Below are positions 6,637 through 16,805 of a stretch of 64,000 nucleotides of DNA, piece after piece. The position numbers and the translations under genes were made by a program. The stretch comes from Acidobacteriaceae bacterium (GTDB lineage Bacteria > Acidobacteriota > Terriglobia > Terriglobales > Acidobacteriaceae). The stretch is from positions 1 through 64,000 of the forward strand of contig PLBE01000221.1 of the NCBI GenBank assembly GCA_003134435.1. Reading direction: 5' to 3'. Under the pieces are notes generated by a model that saw only the letters and a list, made by a program, of their open reading frames with translations, did no database searches and had not been told where the DNA came from. Positions within the stretch are counted from its first letter, which is position 1. Each line of letters opens with the position of its first letter.

Positions 6637-9402
6637 ATGAGTTCGACCGAGGCTGGAGTAGCGGGATGGCCGCCCAACCATCAAGGCGAGAAGACTAACG
6701 CGCCCGTGAGCTACGGTTTGGAGGCAATCTTTAGTCCCGCCTCGGTAGCCGTGATTGGCGCGACTAGCCGTCCCGGGACGGTGGGCCGGACCGTACTGGA
6801 AAATCTGCTCAATGCCAAGTTTCGCGGGAAAGTGTATGCCGTCAACGCGAAGCATCCGGAAGTGCTGGGTCTGAAGGCCTACGCGAGCATCCGCGATATC
6901 GCTGAGCCAGTCGACCTGGCCGTGATCGCCACGCCAGCGGCGACTGTACCGCAACTCATTGCCGAGTGCGTGGATGCCCACGCCAAGTCCGCGGTTGTGA
7001 TTTCCGCGGGATTCAGAGAGCGTGGCGCGGCCGGGGCAGCCATCGAAGAGCAGATTCAAGAGCAGTTGCGGCGCGGTTCCATGCGCCTGATTGGCCCGAA
7101 TTGCCTGGGGATTATGAACCCGGCGATCGGATTGAATGCGACCTTCGCTAAGGATGCCACCAAGGCGGGGAACGTCGCGTTCCTGAGTCAGAGTGGAGCG
7201 CTCTTGAGCGCCATCCTCGACTGGAGCCACCGCGAAGAGGTGGGGTTCAGCGCGATTGTCTCGACCGGTTCGATGCTGGATGTAGGTTGGGGCGATTTGA
7301 TCTACCACTTTGGCGACGACCCGCGGACCAAGAGCATCCTGCTCTACATGGAGTCGGTGGGAGATGCGCGGTCGTTCGTGTCCGCGGCACGTGAAGTTGC
7401 GCTCACCAAGCCCATTATCGTGATCAAGGCCGGTCGATCGCAGGCTGCCTCGCGGGCCGCCGCGTCGCATACGGGCGCGCTGACGGGCAGCGACGAGGTA
7501 CTCGAAGCTGCTTTCCGCCGCTCCGGTGTCTTGCGCGTACACAACATTGCGGACCTCTTTTATATGGCGGAGGTTCTCGGTCGCCAACCCCGCCCTAAAG
7601 GTCCCCGGCTCACCATTCTCACGAATGCAGGCGGGCCCGGAGTTCTGGCCACCGACGCCCTGGTGGCCAATGGCGGAGAACTAGCCGAGCTTTCTCCGGA
7701 GAGTCTGCGCCGTCTGGACGAGTTCCTCCCGGAGCATTGGAGCCACAACAATCCCATTGACGTTCTTGGCGATGCAGATCCGGAGCGCTATGCCAAAGCC
7801 CTCGAAATTGCGTCTCAGGATCCGAACAGCGATGGATTGCTGGTGATTCTCGCCCCACAGGGCATGACGGACCCGGCCCAGATTGCGGAGCGTCTGAAAC
7901 CTTACGCCAAGCAGACGGGCAAACCGGTGCTCGCCAGTTGGATGGGAGGGAGCAGCATCGCTGCCGGAGAGGCTACCCTGAATACGGCGGGCATTCCGAC
8001 TTTCCCTTTTCCAGATACCGCGGCACGCGCCTTCACCTACATGTGGAGATACAGTTACAACCTGCGCGGGCTCTACGAGACGCCGGCGCTGGCCGAGCAA
8101 TCTGAACCGGAGTGCGTGTCCCGCCAACGGGCTGAGAAGATCATTCAAGACGCGCGCAGTCGGGGTCGCGTTCTGCTTACTGAATTGGAATCGAAGGAAG
8201 TGCTTTCGCTCTATGGCATTCCCACGGTAGAAACGCACTTCGCCGGCAGCGAAGACGAGGCCGCGGCGCTGGCGGCGACTATCGGCTATCCGGTGGTGCT
8301 GAAAGTTTTTTCCGAAACCATCACGCACAAGACCGATGTGGGCGGAGTGAAGCTGAATTTGCGCGATGAAATGGCAGTGCGTTCCGGTTATCGCGCCATC
8401 CAGTCTTCGGTGGTGGAGAAAGCGGGCGTCGGCCAATTCAAGGGCGTCAGTGTCCAGCCGATGGTAAAGTTCGAGGGCTACGAATTAATTCTGGGCAGCA
8501 GCGTGGACCCGCAGTTTGGGCCCGTGATCCTGTTCGGCTCCGGCGGCCAACTGGTCGAAGTGTATGGTGACCGGGCACTGGCGTTACCTCCGCTGAATAC
8601 GACGCTGGCACAGCGAATGATGGAGCAAACCCGGGTTTTCACGGCGCTTAAGGGAGTCCGCGGACGCAAACCGGTCGACCTGGGGGCGCTCGAGAAACTG
8701 TTAGTTCGTTTCAGCCAACTCGTGCTCGAACAACGGTGGATTGCCGAGATTGACATCAATCCTCTTCTGGCTTCATCCGATCAGATCCTGGCCCTCGATG
8801 GCAGAATCGTATTGCACGGGCCCAGCACCACGCTCGACCAGTTGCCCAAGCCCGCCATCCGGCCTTATCCGTTGCAGTACGTCTCGACGTGGACGATGAA
8901 GGATGGAAATCAGGTTACGATCCGTCCGATCCGTCCCGAAGACGAACCGCTGATGGTGAAGTTTCACGAGACACTTTCGGATCGCAGCGTGTATTTGCGC
9001 TACTTCTCGACTCTCAGCCTGAGCCGGCGAGTGGCTCATGAACGGCTGCTGCGCATCTGTTTCGGAGACTACGACCGCGAGGTTGTACTGGTTGCCGAGC
9101 GCACCGATCCGGCGACGGGAGAGCGCCAGATTACGGCTGTGGGACGCATGACCAAACTTCATGACCGAAATGAAGCGGAAATCGCGGCGCTGGTTTCCGA
9201 TCAGTATCAGCATCTGGGTTTGGGAAATGAACTATTCCGGCGTGCAGTGCAGATTGCCCGCGATGAAAAAGTAAGCCAGGTATCCGCGGAGACGTTGCCT
9301 GACAACCTGGCGATGCAGGCCATCCTCAGGCGGCTTGGCTTTCGGGTTCGGCCGGACGAGGATCTGAGTTCGGTCCGGGCGTTCCTGGACCTCAGGGAAT
9401 GA
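6637..9402 (+). CDS. ADP-forming acyl-CoA synthetase fused to a GNAT acetyltransferase
   Basis: A 921-residue fusion. The order is: CoA-binding Rossmann domain (about 25-130), succinyl-CoA-ligase-like flavodoxin domain (170-310) with the likely phospho-histidine near 278 in [17 protein letters not shown], a second ligase-like region, an ATP-grasp domain (about 515-730; [24 protein letters not shown]), and a C-terminal GNAT domain (about 750-921; [14 protein letters not shown]). ADP-forming synthetases convert acetyl-CoA, ADP and phosphate to acetate, ATP and CoA; versions with a GNAT domain (Pat-like) can act as protein lysine acetyltransferases. Catalytic residues of the synthetase part look intact, so both jobs are possible. 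AAGGAG lies seven bases before the ATG. PFOR follows 246 bases downstream. Confidence 0.9.
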   Translation: MSSTEAGVAGWPPNHQGEKTNAPVSYGLEAIFSPASVAVIGATSRPGTVGRTVLENLLNAKFRGKVYAVNAKHPEVLGLKAYASIRDIAEPVDLAVIATPAATVPQLIAECVDAHAKSAVVISAGFRERGAAGAAIEEQIQEQLRRGSMRLIGPNCLGIMNPAIGLNATFAKDATKAGNVAFLSQSGALLSAILDWSHREEVGFSAIVSTGSMLDVGWGDLIYHFGDDPRTKSILLYMESVGDARSFVSAAREVALTKPIIVIKAGRSQAASRAAASHTGALTGSDEVLEAAFRRSGVLRVHNIADLFYMAEVLGRQPRPKGPRLTILTNAGGPGVLATDALVANGGELAELSPESLRRLDEFLPEHWSHNNPIDVLGDADPERYAKALEIASQDPNSDGLLVILAPQGMTDPAQIAERLKPYAKQTGKPVLASWMGGSSIAAGEATLNTAGIPTFPFPDTAARAFTYMWRYSYNLRGLYETPALAEQSEPECVSRQRAEKIIQDARSRGRVLLTELESKEVLSLYGIPTVETHFAGSEDEAAALAATIGYPVVLKVFSETITHKTDVGGVKLNLRDEMAVRSGYRAIQSSVVEKAGVGQFKGVSVQPMVKFEGYELILGSSVDPQFGPVILFGSGGQLVEVYGDRALALPPLNTTLAQRMMEQTRVFTALKGVRGRKPVDLGALEKLLVRFSQLVLEQRWIAEIDINPLLASSDQILALDGRIVLHGPSTTLDQLPKPAIRPYPLQYVSTWTMKDGNQVTIRPIRPEDEPLMVKFHETLSDRSVYLRYFSTLSLSRRVAHERLLRICFGDYDREVVLVAERTDPATGERQITAVGRMTKLHDRNEAEIAALVSDQYQHLGLGNELFRRAVQIARDEKVSQVSAETLPDNLAMQAILRRLGFRVRPDEDLSSVRAFLDLRE

Positions 9403-9528
9403 GTGCTGGGGGCCTGCCCAGAGCGTTAGCCATAAGAGAGACTGAGGTAACGGAGTCGTCCACACTTCGGGCGGGTGCGAGCAGAACTGTTCGTGCAATT
9501 CTGATTTGCATTTCTACTCTTTTCCCAT

Positions 9529-9544
9529 TGTGACCCAGATCACA
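9529..9544. promoter_or_regulatory. Crp-type site TGTGA-N6-TCACA upstream of PFOR
   Basis: TGTGACCCAGATCACA has both perfect five-base Crp half-sites at the right six-base spacing. It is in the 246-base gap before the PFOR gene. A possible promoter (TTGAGC 9573-9578, 16 bases, TATAGG 9595-9600) would put the site about 70 bases upstream of the start, a usual activating position; that promoter is weak. Confidence 0.6.
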
Positions 9545-9648
9545 CTTCGCTGTGAGCCATGTACCCGACAATTTGAGCTCCTTCCGTCATTCTCTATAGG
9601 ACCGCTCGCTCAGAGTGGCCCAAGCTCCAAAGTCCAGAAGGGAATGTC

Positions 9649-12600
9649 ATGAAGCGCAAGTTCAAGACCATGGACGGCAACGAAGCCGTCGCCTATGTCG
9701 CGTACCGCCTGAACGAAGTCATTGCCATTTATCCCATCACGCCCTCGTCGAACATGGGCGAATGGGCCGACCAATGGTCGTCGGAATCGGTGCCCAATAT
9801 CTGGGGCTCCGTGCCCCACGTGGTCGAAATGCAAAGCGAAGGCGGCGCTGCGGGAGCGGTTCATGGCGCGCTCCAGACCGGGGCTCTCTCCACTACGTTC
9901 ACCGCGTCCCAGGGCTTGCTGTTGATGATCCCGAACATGAACAAGATCGCAGGCGAGCTTACACCCACGGCATTTCACGTCAGCGCGCGCACCATTGCAA
10001 CCCACGCCCTCTCGATCTTCGGCGACCATTCCGACGTGATGTTCTGCCGCACCACCGGCTTTGCCATGCTCTCGTCGAATTCTGTACAGGAAGCGATGGA
10101 TCTGGCGCTCATCGCGCATTCGGCCACGCTCGAAACCCGCATTCCTTTCCTGCATTTCTTTGACGGCTTCCGCACCTCTCACGAAGTCAACAAAATCGAA
10201 TTGCTGACCGAAGACGACATGCGGACCATGATCAACATGGATCGCGTGTTCGAGCACCGGCAGCGGGCGCTTTCTCCCGACCATCCGGTCTTGCGCGGCA
10301 CCGCGCAGAACCCTGACGTGTATTTTCAGGCGCGCGAGGCCGGCAATTCTTTCTACGACGCGTGCCCGGAAAAAGTGCAGGCGGCAATGGATAAATTCGC
10401 CCAGACTGTCGGCCGTTCCTATCATCTCTTCGACTACGTGGGAGCACCCGATGCCGAGCGCGTGATCGTCATGATGGGTTCCGGCGCGGAAACCACGCAT
10501 GAGACTGTCGACCACCTCAATCAGAAAGGCGAGAAAGTCGGACTGTTGAAAGTTCGCTTGTATCGCCCCTTCTCGGTGCAGCGTTTTATCGAAGCGCTTC
10601 CGGCCACTGTGCGCAAGATTGCCGTGCTGGATCGCACCAAAGAAGCGGGAGCCGGCAGGGAGCCGCTGTATCTGGACGTAGTCAACGGACTGCAGGAAGG
10701 CATCAAACTGGGCTATGGCAAGTTGAAGGTAGCGCCCGACACCATTGGCGGGCGTTACGGCCTGTCTTCCAAGGAATTTACACCTGCCATGGTCAAAGCT
10801 GTTTATGACAATCTGGCCGCAGCGAAGCCCAAAGACCATTTCACGGTCGGCATCCAGGACGATGTAACCCACACCAGCCTCAACTACGACTCGGACTTCT
10901 CCATCGAGCCAGAAAATGTAGTGCGGGCGATGTTCTACGGTTTGGGCGCAGACGGCACGGTCGGCGCCAACAAGAATTCCATCAAGATCATCGGCGAAAA
11001 CACCGACAACTACGGCCAGGGATATTTCGTCTACGACTCCAAGAAGTCGGGAGCGATGACCGTATCCCACCTGCGTTTCGGACCCCAGCCGATTCGGTCC
11101 AGCTACCTGATTACCAAGGCGAACTTCGTAGCCTGCCATCAGTGGATTTTCCTCGAGCGCTACGACATGCTCAGCGCGCTGGTTCCGGGCGGAGTCTTTC
11201 TGCTCAACAGTCCATTTAACAAAGACGAAGTCTGGGACCGGCTGCCGCGCGAAGTGCAGACCCAGCTGATCGCCAAAAAAGCGCGATTCTTTATCATCGA
11301 CGCCTACCAGGTGGCTCGCGACACGGGCATGGGCTCGCGCATGAACACCATTTTGCAAGCCTGTTTCTTCGCCATCTCCAAGGTTCTGCCGCGCGATGAA
11401 GCCATCGAGGCAATTCGCGAGTCGATCCGCTACACCTACGGCAAGAAAGGCGACGAGGTCGTCCAGCAAAATCTGCGCGCCGTGGATGAGACTTTGGCGC
11501 ACATGTTTGAAGTCAACGTTCCCGAAAAAGTAACGAGCCATGCCGAAATGCCGGCCGCGTTCGCTGCGGGAGCGCCTCAGTTCGAGCGCGATGTGCTCGG
11601 CGTAATCTACGCCGGCCACGGCGACGAAATACCCGTGAGCGCATTCCCCGTCGACGGCACCTTCCCCACCGGCACGGCTAAGTGGGAAAAGCGCAACATC
11701 GCGCTCGAAATTCCCGCATGGGACACAAAGACCTGCATTCAGTGCGGCAAGTGCGCCATGGTTTGTCCCCACGCCGTGCTGCGCATCAAGGTATACGACT
11801 CCAAGCAGTTAGAGGGTGCGCCTCAGACGTTCAAATCCACCGAAGTCCGCGACAAGGACTGGCAGGGGCAGAAGTACACCATCCAGGTTGCGCCCGAAGA
11901 TTGCACTGGGTGCGGCATCTGCGTCGACGTCTGTCCGGCCAAGAACAAGAGCGAGACGCGCCTCAAGGCCATCAATATGGTGGCGCAACCCCCGCTGCGA
12001 GAACCGGAACGCGAGAACTGGGATTTCTTTCTCAAGATTCCAGAGCTCGATCGCCGCAAGATCAAAAACACCAGCATTCGCCAACAACAGGTGCAGGAGC
12101 CTCTGTTCGAATTTTCGGGAGCTTGCTCCGGATGCGGCGAAACGCCCTATCTAAAGCTGGTTTCACAGCTCTTTGGAGATCGCACCGTAATCGCCAACGC
12201 CACGGGCTGCTCCTCGATCTACGGCGGGAACCTGCCGACCACACCGTGGTCCAAGAACATCGATGGCCGGGGACCGGCGTGGTCGAATTCTCTGTTCGAA
12301 GACAACGCCGAGTTTGGCATGGGCTTCAGGCTCTCCATCGACAAGCAGACGGAATTTGCCCGCGAGTTGGTGCATCGCCTGGCGGCCTCCATCGGAGAAG
12401 ACCTGGCCGCCGCCCTGGTGACCGCGCCCCAAAAAGACGAGTCCGACATTTATGAGCAGCGCCAGCGCGTGGAACTGTTGAAGCAAAAGCTGCATGGCGC
12501 GAACTCGATAGAAGCCAGGCAACTGCTGTCGGTCGCCGACTTGCTGGTGAAGAAAAGCGTGTGGATCATTGGCGGAGACGGTTGGGCTTACGACATTGGT

Positions 12601-13269
12601 TACGGCGGCCTCGACCACGTCCTGGCCAGCGGACGCAACGTGAACGTGCTCGTACTCGACACCGAGGTCTATTCCAACACCGGCGGGCAAGCCTCGAAGT
12701 CCACTCCCCGCGGAGCCGTAGCCAAGTTCGCCGCCGGAGGCAAGCCTGGTCCCAAGAAAGATCTTGGACTGATGGCCATGACCTACGGCAATGTCTATGT
12801 CGCGAGCGTTGCCATGGGCGCCAAAGACGAGCACACGCTCAAGGCATTTCTGGAAGCCGAAGCCTACGACGGCCCCAGCCTCATCATTGCTTACTCCCAT
12901 TGCATCGCACACGGCATCGACATGACGACGGCCATGTCAGACCAGAAAGTTGCGGTGGAATCTGGCCAGTGGCTGCTCTACCGCTATCACCCAGAACGCG
13001 GCCTGGCCGGCGACAATCCGCTAACCCTCGATTCCCGGACCCCGACGCGCAAAGTCAAAGACTATCTGCAACAGCAGACTCGCTTTAAAATGCTGGCCAA
13101 GAGCAATCCGGAACACGCCAAACTTCTGTGGCAAGAGGCCCAGCAGGACGCGGAGACTCGATACCGTCTGTACGAGTATCTGGCGCAGCGCAAGACAGAG
13201 AAAGCCGCGGCTCCGGCTGCGACGGAAAAGCCGCAAGCTTCTCCGCTGCCCGTGGTGACCGGGAAATAG
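9649..13269 (+). CDS. nifJ: Pyruvate:ferredoxin (flavodoxin) oxidoreductase
   Basis: A 1206-residue single-chain PFOR of full length. It oxidises pyruvate with CoA to acetyl-CoA and CO2 and reduces ferredoxin or flavodoxin, in the cytoplasm. The N-terminus has the pyrimidine-side TPP domain (YPITPSSNMGEWAD), then the gamma-type domain. Two 4Fe-4S motifs, CIQCGKCAMVC (about 695) and CTGCGICVDVC (about 752), are followed by the CSGCGETPY pair near 826 and the TPP-binding GDGWAYDIGYGG...DTEVYSNTGGQ (about 975-1010), which with a downstream cysteine bind the proximal cluster. The start ATG follows AAGGGA. The dihydroorotate-dehydrogenase-like gene follows 73 bases later. Oxygen-sensitive chemistry fits the Crp/Fnr-type site upstream. 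Confidence 0.97.
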   Translation: MKRKFKTMDGNEAVAYVAYRLNEVIAIYPITPSSNMGEWADQWSSESVPNIWGSVPHVVEMQSEGGAAGAVHGALQTGALSTTFTASQGLLLMIPNMNKIAGELTPTAFHVSARTIATHALSIFGDHSDVMFCRTTGFAMLSSNSVQEAMDLALIAHSATLETRIPFLHFFDGFRTSHEVNKIELLTEDDMRTMINMDRVFEHRQRALSPDHPVLRGTAQNPDVYFQAREAGNSFYDACPEKVQAAMDKFAQTVGRSYHLFDYVGAPDAERVIVMMGSGAETTHETVDHLNQKGEKVGLLKVRLYRPFSVQRFIEALPATVRKIAVLDRTKEAGAGREPLYLDVVNGLQEGIKLGYGKLKVAPDTIGGRYGLSSKEFTPAMVKAVYDNLAAAKPKDHFTVGIQDDVTHTSLNYDSDFSIEPENVVRAMFYGLGADGTVGANKNSIKIIGENTDNYGQGYFVYDSKKSGAMTVSHLRFGPQPIRSSYLITKANFVACHQWIFLERYDMLSALVPGGVFLLNSPFNKDEVWDRLPREVQTQLIAKKARFFIIDAYQVARDTGMGSRMNTILQACFFAISKVLPRDEAIEAIRESIRYTYGKKGDEVVQQNLRAVDETLAHMFEVNVPEKVTSHAEMPAAFAAGAPQFERDVLGVIYAGHGDEIPVSAFPVDGTFPTGTAKWEKRNIALEIPAWDTKTCIQCGKCAMVCPHAVLRIKVYDSKQLEGAPQTFKSTEVRDKDWQGQKYTIQVAPEDCTGCGICVDVCPAKNKSETRLKAINMVAQPPLREPERENWDFFLKIPELDRRKIKNTSIRQQQVQEPLFEFSGACSGCGETPYLKLVSQLFGDRTVIANATGCSSIYGGNLPTTPWSKNIDGRGPAWSNSLFEDNAEFGMGFRLSIDKQTEFARELVHRLAASIGEDLAAALVTAPQKDESDIYEQRQRVELLKQKLHGANSIEARQLLSVADLLVKKSVWIIGGDGWAYDIGYGGLDHVLASGRNVNVLVLDTEVYSNTGGQASKSTPRGAVAKFAAGGKPGPKKDLGLMAMTYGNVYVASVAMGAKDEHTLKAFLEAEAYDGPSLIIAYSHCIAHGIDMTTAMSDQKVAVESGQWLLYRYHPERGLAGDNPLTLDSRTPTRKVKDYLQQQTRFKMLAKSNPEHAKLLWQEAQQDAETRYRLYEYLAQRKTEKAAAPAATEKPQASPLPVVTGK

Positions 13270-13342
13270 TAACGCTCCATCGTCAAGAGCCAAGGTTCGA
13301 GATTAACGAATACCAAGTTAGAGACAGCACAAGGGAAACTTT

Positions 13343-14350
13343 ATGAGCTTAAGCACCAAGTATCTGGGCCTGCCGTTGCGCACTCCGCTGGTGGCCTCCG
13401 CCTCCCCGCTCTCCCAGGAAGTCAGCGGCATACGAGCCCTCGAAGATGCCGGAGCCTCAGCCGTCGTGCTCTATTCCCTTTTTGAGGAACAACTGCGTCA
13501 GGAAGCCATGGAACTGGAGCGCGATCTTAACGCCGGCACCGAGAGCTTTGCCGAAGCCACCAGTTATTTTCCGCGGGCCAGCGAATTTCATACCGGATCC
13601 GAAGGCTATCTCGAACACATTCGTCGCGCCAAAGCCGCGGTGAAGATCCCCATCATCGCGAGCCTCAACAGTTCGACTATGGGCGGCTGGACGAAGTTTG
13701 CCAGGCAGGTTGAGCAGGCCGGCGCCGACGCGATCGAGTGCAATATTTATTCGATTCCGACCAACACGGAGGTTTTGGGATCCGATTTGGAGAATGCGTA
13801 TCTCGACATTGTCCGCGAAGTGAAGACTTCCGTTACCATTCCTGTGGCCGTCAAGCTCAGCCCGTTCTTCAGCAACTTTGCCAACATGGCAAAACGTCTC
13901 GACCAGATCGGCGCCGACGGCCTGGTGTTGTTCAACCGTTTCTACCAGCCCGACATCGACCTGGAGGAACTCGAAATCAAACCCAGCGTGCTGCTCAGCA
14001 GTCCGCAGGAGTTACGACTGCCGCTGACCTGGATCGGCATTCTCTACGGACGAATCCGCGCCAACCTGGCCGCAACCAGCGGCGTCTATGGCCCCAAAGA
14101 CGTTATCAAGCTCCTCATGGTCGGCGCCGATGTGACCATGCTGTGCTCCGCGTTATTGCGCAATGGCGTCGGGCATCTCCGCCACGTCGAGCAGGGCCTT
14201 CAGGAATGGATGGAAGAACACGAATATGAATCCGTGCAACAGATGCAAGGCAGCATGAGCCAACTCCGATGCCCCGATCCCGGGGCCTTCGAGCGCTCCC
14301 AATACATGCGCGCCGTCAAGGGTATGGAGCACGTGCTGGTAAACAGCTGA
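13343..14350 (+). CDS. Dihydroorotate dehydrogenase-like flavoprotein paired with PFOR
   Basis: A 335-residue TIM-barrel protein of the DHOD superfamily (YLGLPLRTPLVASASPLS at the start, PIIASLNSSTMGGWTKFARQVEQAGADAIECN in the middle, VAVKLSP near residue 170, GADGLVLFNRF near 195). It looks like the DHOD-like class often found beside nifJ rather than the pyrimidine enzyme. Its substrate is unknown; FMN binding is inferred from the fold. AAGGGA precedes the ATG. Position directly after PFOR suggests a role with reduced ferredoxin or amino-acid intermediates, but nothing in the sequence shows which. Confidence 0.87.
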   Translation: MSLSTKYLGLPLRTPLVASASPLSQEVSGIRALEDAGASAVVLYSLFEEQLRQEAMELERDLNAGTESFAEATSYFPRASEFHTGSEGYLEHIRRAKAAVKIPIIASLNSSTMGGWTKFARQVEQAGADAIECNIYSIPTNTEVLGSDLENAYLDIVREVKTSVTIPVAVKLSPFFSNFANMAKRLDQIGADGLVLFNRFYQPDIDLEELEIKPSVLLSSPQELRLPLTWIGILYGRIRANLAATSGVYGPKDVIKLLMVGADVTMLCSALLRNGVGHLRHVEQGLQEWMEEHEYESVQQMQGSMSQLRCPDPGAFERSQYMRAVKGMEHVLVNS

Positions 14351-14466
14351 TGCTGGAGTGAGTTTCAACAGTTTGATACCAGGGGAGTCCCGATTTGTTT
14401 TGGAATAGCGGAATCCGGATGGAACGAAACTAGAGGTTCTGTCGTATAAACAATCGAGGGCAGGCC

Positions 14467-14658
14467 ATGAAAACTCTACAAATTTCTTTGATTGCTTCTT
14501 TGATTGGATCTGCGGCTGGGTTGGGAGCATGGATCTTCGGCCTCGGGGGAATTATCTGGCCCGGTCACCCTCAAATGGCCAGCTTTCTGCTCACACTGGT
14601 TACGACCATAGTGATTCAGATTGCCTGGCCCCGGCTGATGGAAACGAATTCGCGGTGA
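14467..14658 (+). CDS. Small two-helix membrane protein, unknown
   Basis: A 63-residue frame encoding two likely membrane helices (about 7-32 and 40-56) separated by a WPGHPQM turn, and a short polar tail. GAGGG lies upstream of the ATG. It sits 116 bases after the DHOD-like gene. I do not recognise a family. Composition (hydrophobic, with a clean polar C-terminus) argues for a real small membrane protein, but its size makes this tentative. Confidence 0.5.
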   Translation: MKTLQISLIASLIGSAAGLGAWIFGLGGIIWPGHPQMASFLLTLVTTIVIQIAWPRLMETNSR

Positions 14659-14798
14659 TTCGTGAAATCAAGGGTACTGAGTCTTAGTGTGCCTCGGCAA
14701 GCTTTCTTTCTCGCCCTTTTCACCAGACCACATTGCAAGCTTAAGAAGATCAAGTCACGAAAACGCTATCAACAAACAGCGCAACTAAATATTTCTCC

Positions 14799-16577
14799 CT
14801 AACCCGCCGTTCCTTCGAAGTGCGCTTCGATTTCTTCCAGGGTCTTCCCTTTCGTTTCCGGCAGGAAGACTGCCGCGGTAATGAAGTAGATCACCGTACA
14901 GGCGGCAAATCCGAAAAACATGGTTGCGTACCCATGCTTGCCGACCGTCGGAAGGAAAACGGCGGCAATGGTCGTCGACACAGCCTGGTTGAGCAGCAAC
15001 GCGATGCTCATGCCGTTGGAACGGATGCGCGTCGGCATTAACTCGGAGAGCGCCAGCCAGACGCATACTCCCGGACCGATCGCGTAGAACGCCATAAATA
15101 CAAAAAGTGTAATCGCCACCAGCCAGCCATTGTGAGTGCTGGGCACGGGAGTAATCAACGCGTTGTCAATTTTCAACGAGGCCGTCCGGGCCGCTTCGAG
15201 ATTGCTGAAGGGATTGGAGAAAAATGCGACCACTTTGTTGGCAGGTACACAGCTTTCGCGCGTGATCTCAATCGGCGCGGCCGCTTCGTCATCGGAACGC
15301 GCCACCTTGGTGGCCGCGCGGAAATCCCCATACGAATAAATGACGACCAGCGAGGTGGGACGACTGCCGAGCGCCTTGCCTGCCTCCCCGCTGGCATTGA
15401 GCAGCGCGTCCGCAGTCTTCCCGTCGTAGCGCAACGTAACTCTCTGGTCCGGGTCCACCATGGTTTGAACGGCTTGGCGTGAATCCACTCGCAAGCTTTC
15501 AGTCTGGCGAAACAGCAAACCGGTGCAGACGAGCGACACAATGATGCCCGCGCTGCCCACCGACAACAGGAACTTCCGCCCCTTGCGATCCACTAGCAGC
15601 ACGCCGCCAATGGTCATCAGAAAATTCACGATGGTGAATATTACGTAACCCCAATGGGCATGGACGTCGGAGAGGCCGCTCTGCAGAAGGATGTTGGTGT
15701 TGTAGCCGATGATGGAGTTGACGCCGGTGGCCTGATTGCAGGCGAGAATGACGCAGGCGAGAACAAACGGGATTACATACCTGCGCCGCAGCAACGATTC
15801 CTTGACCCTGGCGCCGTTTGAGCTGTTTGCTTTTTCGGCGGAGGCCGCCTGCTCCATTTCAGACAGTTCGACATCCGCCTGCTCGCTGGTGCGCGAGCGG
15901 AGAAGCGCGGCATAGGCGGCATCCCGTCTCTCCTGGCGGAACAACCAGCGTGGAGACTCCGATACCATAAAACTGCCAATCACGAACAAAATTCCCGGTG
16001 GCAACGACACCCAGAAGATACTGCGCCATGCCGTGTCTTTGAAGGCAAAGAGTCTTGTGGCATCGCCCAACTTAGCCACTTCTTCGACGCGAAAACTGAA
16101 ATACATACCCACGATGGCCGCGGTCACGATCCCCAGGGTCAGCAGCCATTGGAAAATTCCTGTCCCCTTGCCGCGACTCGACGCCGACAGGCACTCCGCC
16201 AGATAGAGCGGGACAACGACACCGATCAAGCCGGCACTCACGCCTTGCAAGAGGCGGCCCAGCACCAAGGATTCATAGCCGCGAGAAAGCGCAATCGTTG
16301 GAATGCTGCAGACAAACAGCACGCCACTGAGGATCATCAGAGGCTTGCGTCCCATCCAATCCGCCAGCGCGCCGGCGAACAGAGTCGAGATCACGCTGCC
16401 GAGGAGCACGGCCGCAACCACGATGGAGAGCTGGCCCGCGTTTAAACCGGACGTGGCTTCCAGATAGGGCAAGGCCCCAGCGATAATGCCCACGTCCACG
16501 CCGTAGAGTAATCCGCCCAGCCCCGCTACCAGCAGCAGGAAGCGGTTGTAGCCGACTTTTTCGTTGCTCAGCACCAT
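14799..16577 (-). CDS. MFS sugar-porter family transporter with large loop insertion
   Basis: A 592-residue inner-membrane transporter of the sugar-porter family: GGLLYGVDVGIIAGAL in helix 1, DWMGRKPLM in loop 2-3, GRLLQGVSAGLIGVVVPLYLAE in helices 4-5, ESPRWLFRQERRDAA after helix 6, CNQATGVNSIIGYNTNIL in helix 7, DRKGRKFLL, and the C-terminal PETKGKTLEEIE. The odd part is about 130 polar residues (roughly 358-488) between the segment ending GLLFRQ and the one starting GWLVAITLFVFMAF; sugar porters have a short external loop there. AAGGG precedes the ATG. A palindrome lies 60 bases upstream. Substrate probably a hexose or pentose; the galKET operon nearby is suggestive only. Confidence 0.88.
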   Translation of the reverse strand: MVLSNEKVGYNRFLLLVAGLGGLLYGVDVGIIAGALPYLEATSGLNAGQLSIVVAAVLLGSVISTLFAGALADWMGRKPLMILSGVLFVCSIPTIALSRGYESLVLGRLLQGVSAGLIGVVVPLYLAECLSASSRGKGTGIFQWLLTLGIVTAAIVGMYFSFRVEEVAKLGDATRLFAFKDTAWRSIFWVSLPPGILFVIGSFMVSESPRWLFRQERRDAAYAALLRSRTSEQADVELSEMEQAASAEKANSSNGARVKESLLRRRYVIPFVLACVILACNQATGVNSIIGYNTNILLQSGLSDVHAHWGYVIFTIVNFLMTIGGVLLVDRKGRKFLLSVGSAGIIVSLVCTGLLFRQTESLRVDSRQAVQTMVDPDQRVTLRYDGKTADALLNASGEAGKALGSRPTSLVVIYSYGDFRAATKVARSDDEAAAPIEITRESCVPANKVVAFFSNPFSNLEAARTASLKIDNALITPVPSTHNGWLVAITLFVFMAFYAIGPGVCVWLALSELMPTRIRSNGMSIALLLNQAVSTTIAAVFLPTVGKHGYATMFFGFAACTVIYFITAAVFLPETKGKTLEEIEAHFEGTAG

Positions 16578-16636
16578 GGCAGCCCTTTCGACCCGACAAT
16601 TGAAGCCAACAATTCATCCCTCCGGAAGTAAGTAGT

Positions 16637-16648
16637 CAGTCATGACTG
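16637..16648. promoter_or_regulatory. Palindrome CAGTCATGACTG, candidate operator of the MFS gene
   Basis: A perfect 12-base palindrome located 60-71 bases upstream of the MFS start, in the gap between cysH and the transporter. Its place and symmetry fit a dimeric repressor site; no regulator gene is adjacent. Confidence 0.35.
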
Positions 16649-16774
16649 TGTTGGAGGAGAAGCAAGCATGACCTCCGACCTACGTGGATTCGCGAGCAAC
16701 CCACAGATTCAGTACGCATGTGAAGAGGGAATGCTATCAGAGATCGATGGCCAAAGTGAGGTGGCTCGCGGCTC

Positions 16775-16796
16775 GGCAAAGACGCGCCTCGGCGCG
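16775..16796 (-). terminator. Weak hairpin after cysH
   Basis: Directly after the cysH stop on the minus strand, CGCGC and GCGCG arms flank a four-base loop and TCTTT follows. The U-tract is short, so this is a weak candidate terminator for the sulfur operon. Confidence 0.3.
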
Positions 16797-16805
16797 AAAC
16801 CTTTG

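Noticed and set aside
9610-11772. 720-codon minus-strand open frame opposite nifJ
   Set aside because: Product is low-complexity and not family-like; it is the antisense shadow of a clear PFOR gene with GC-rich third positions.
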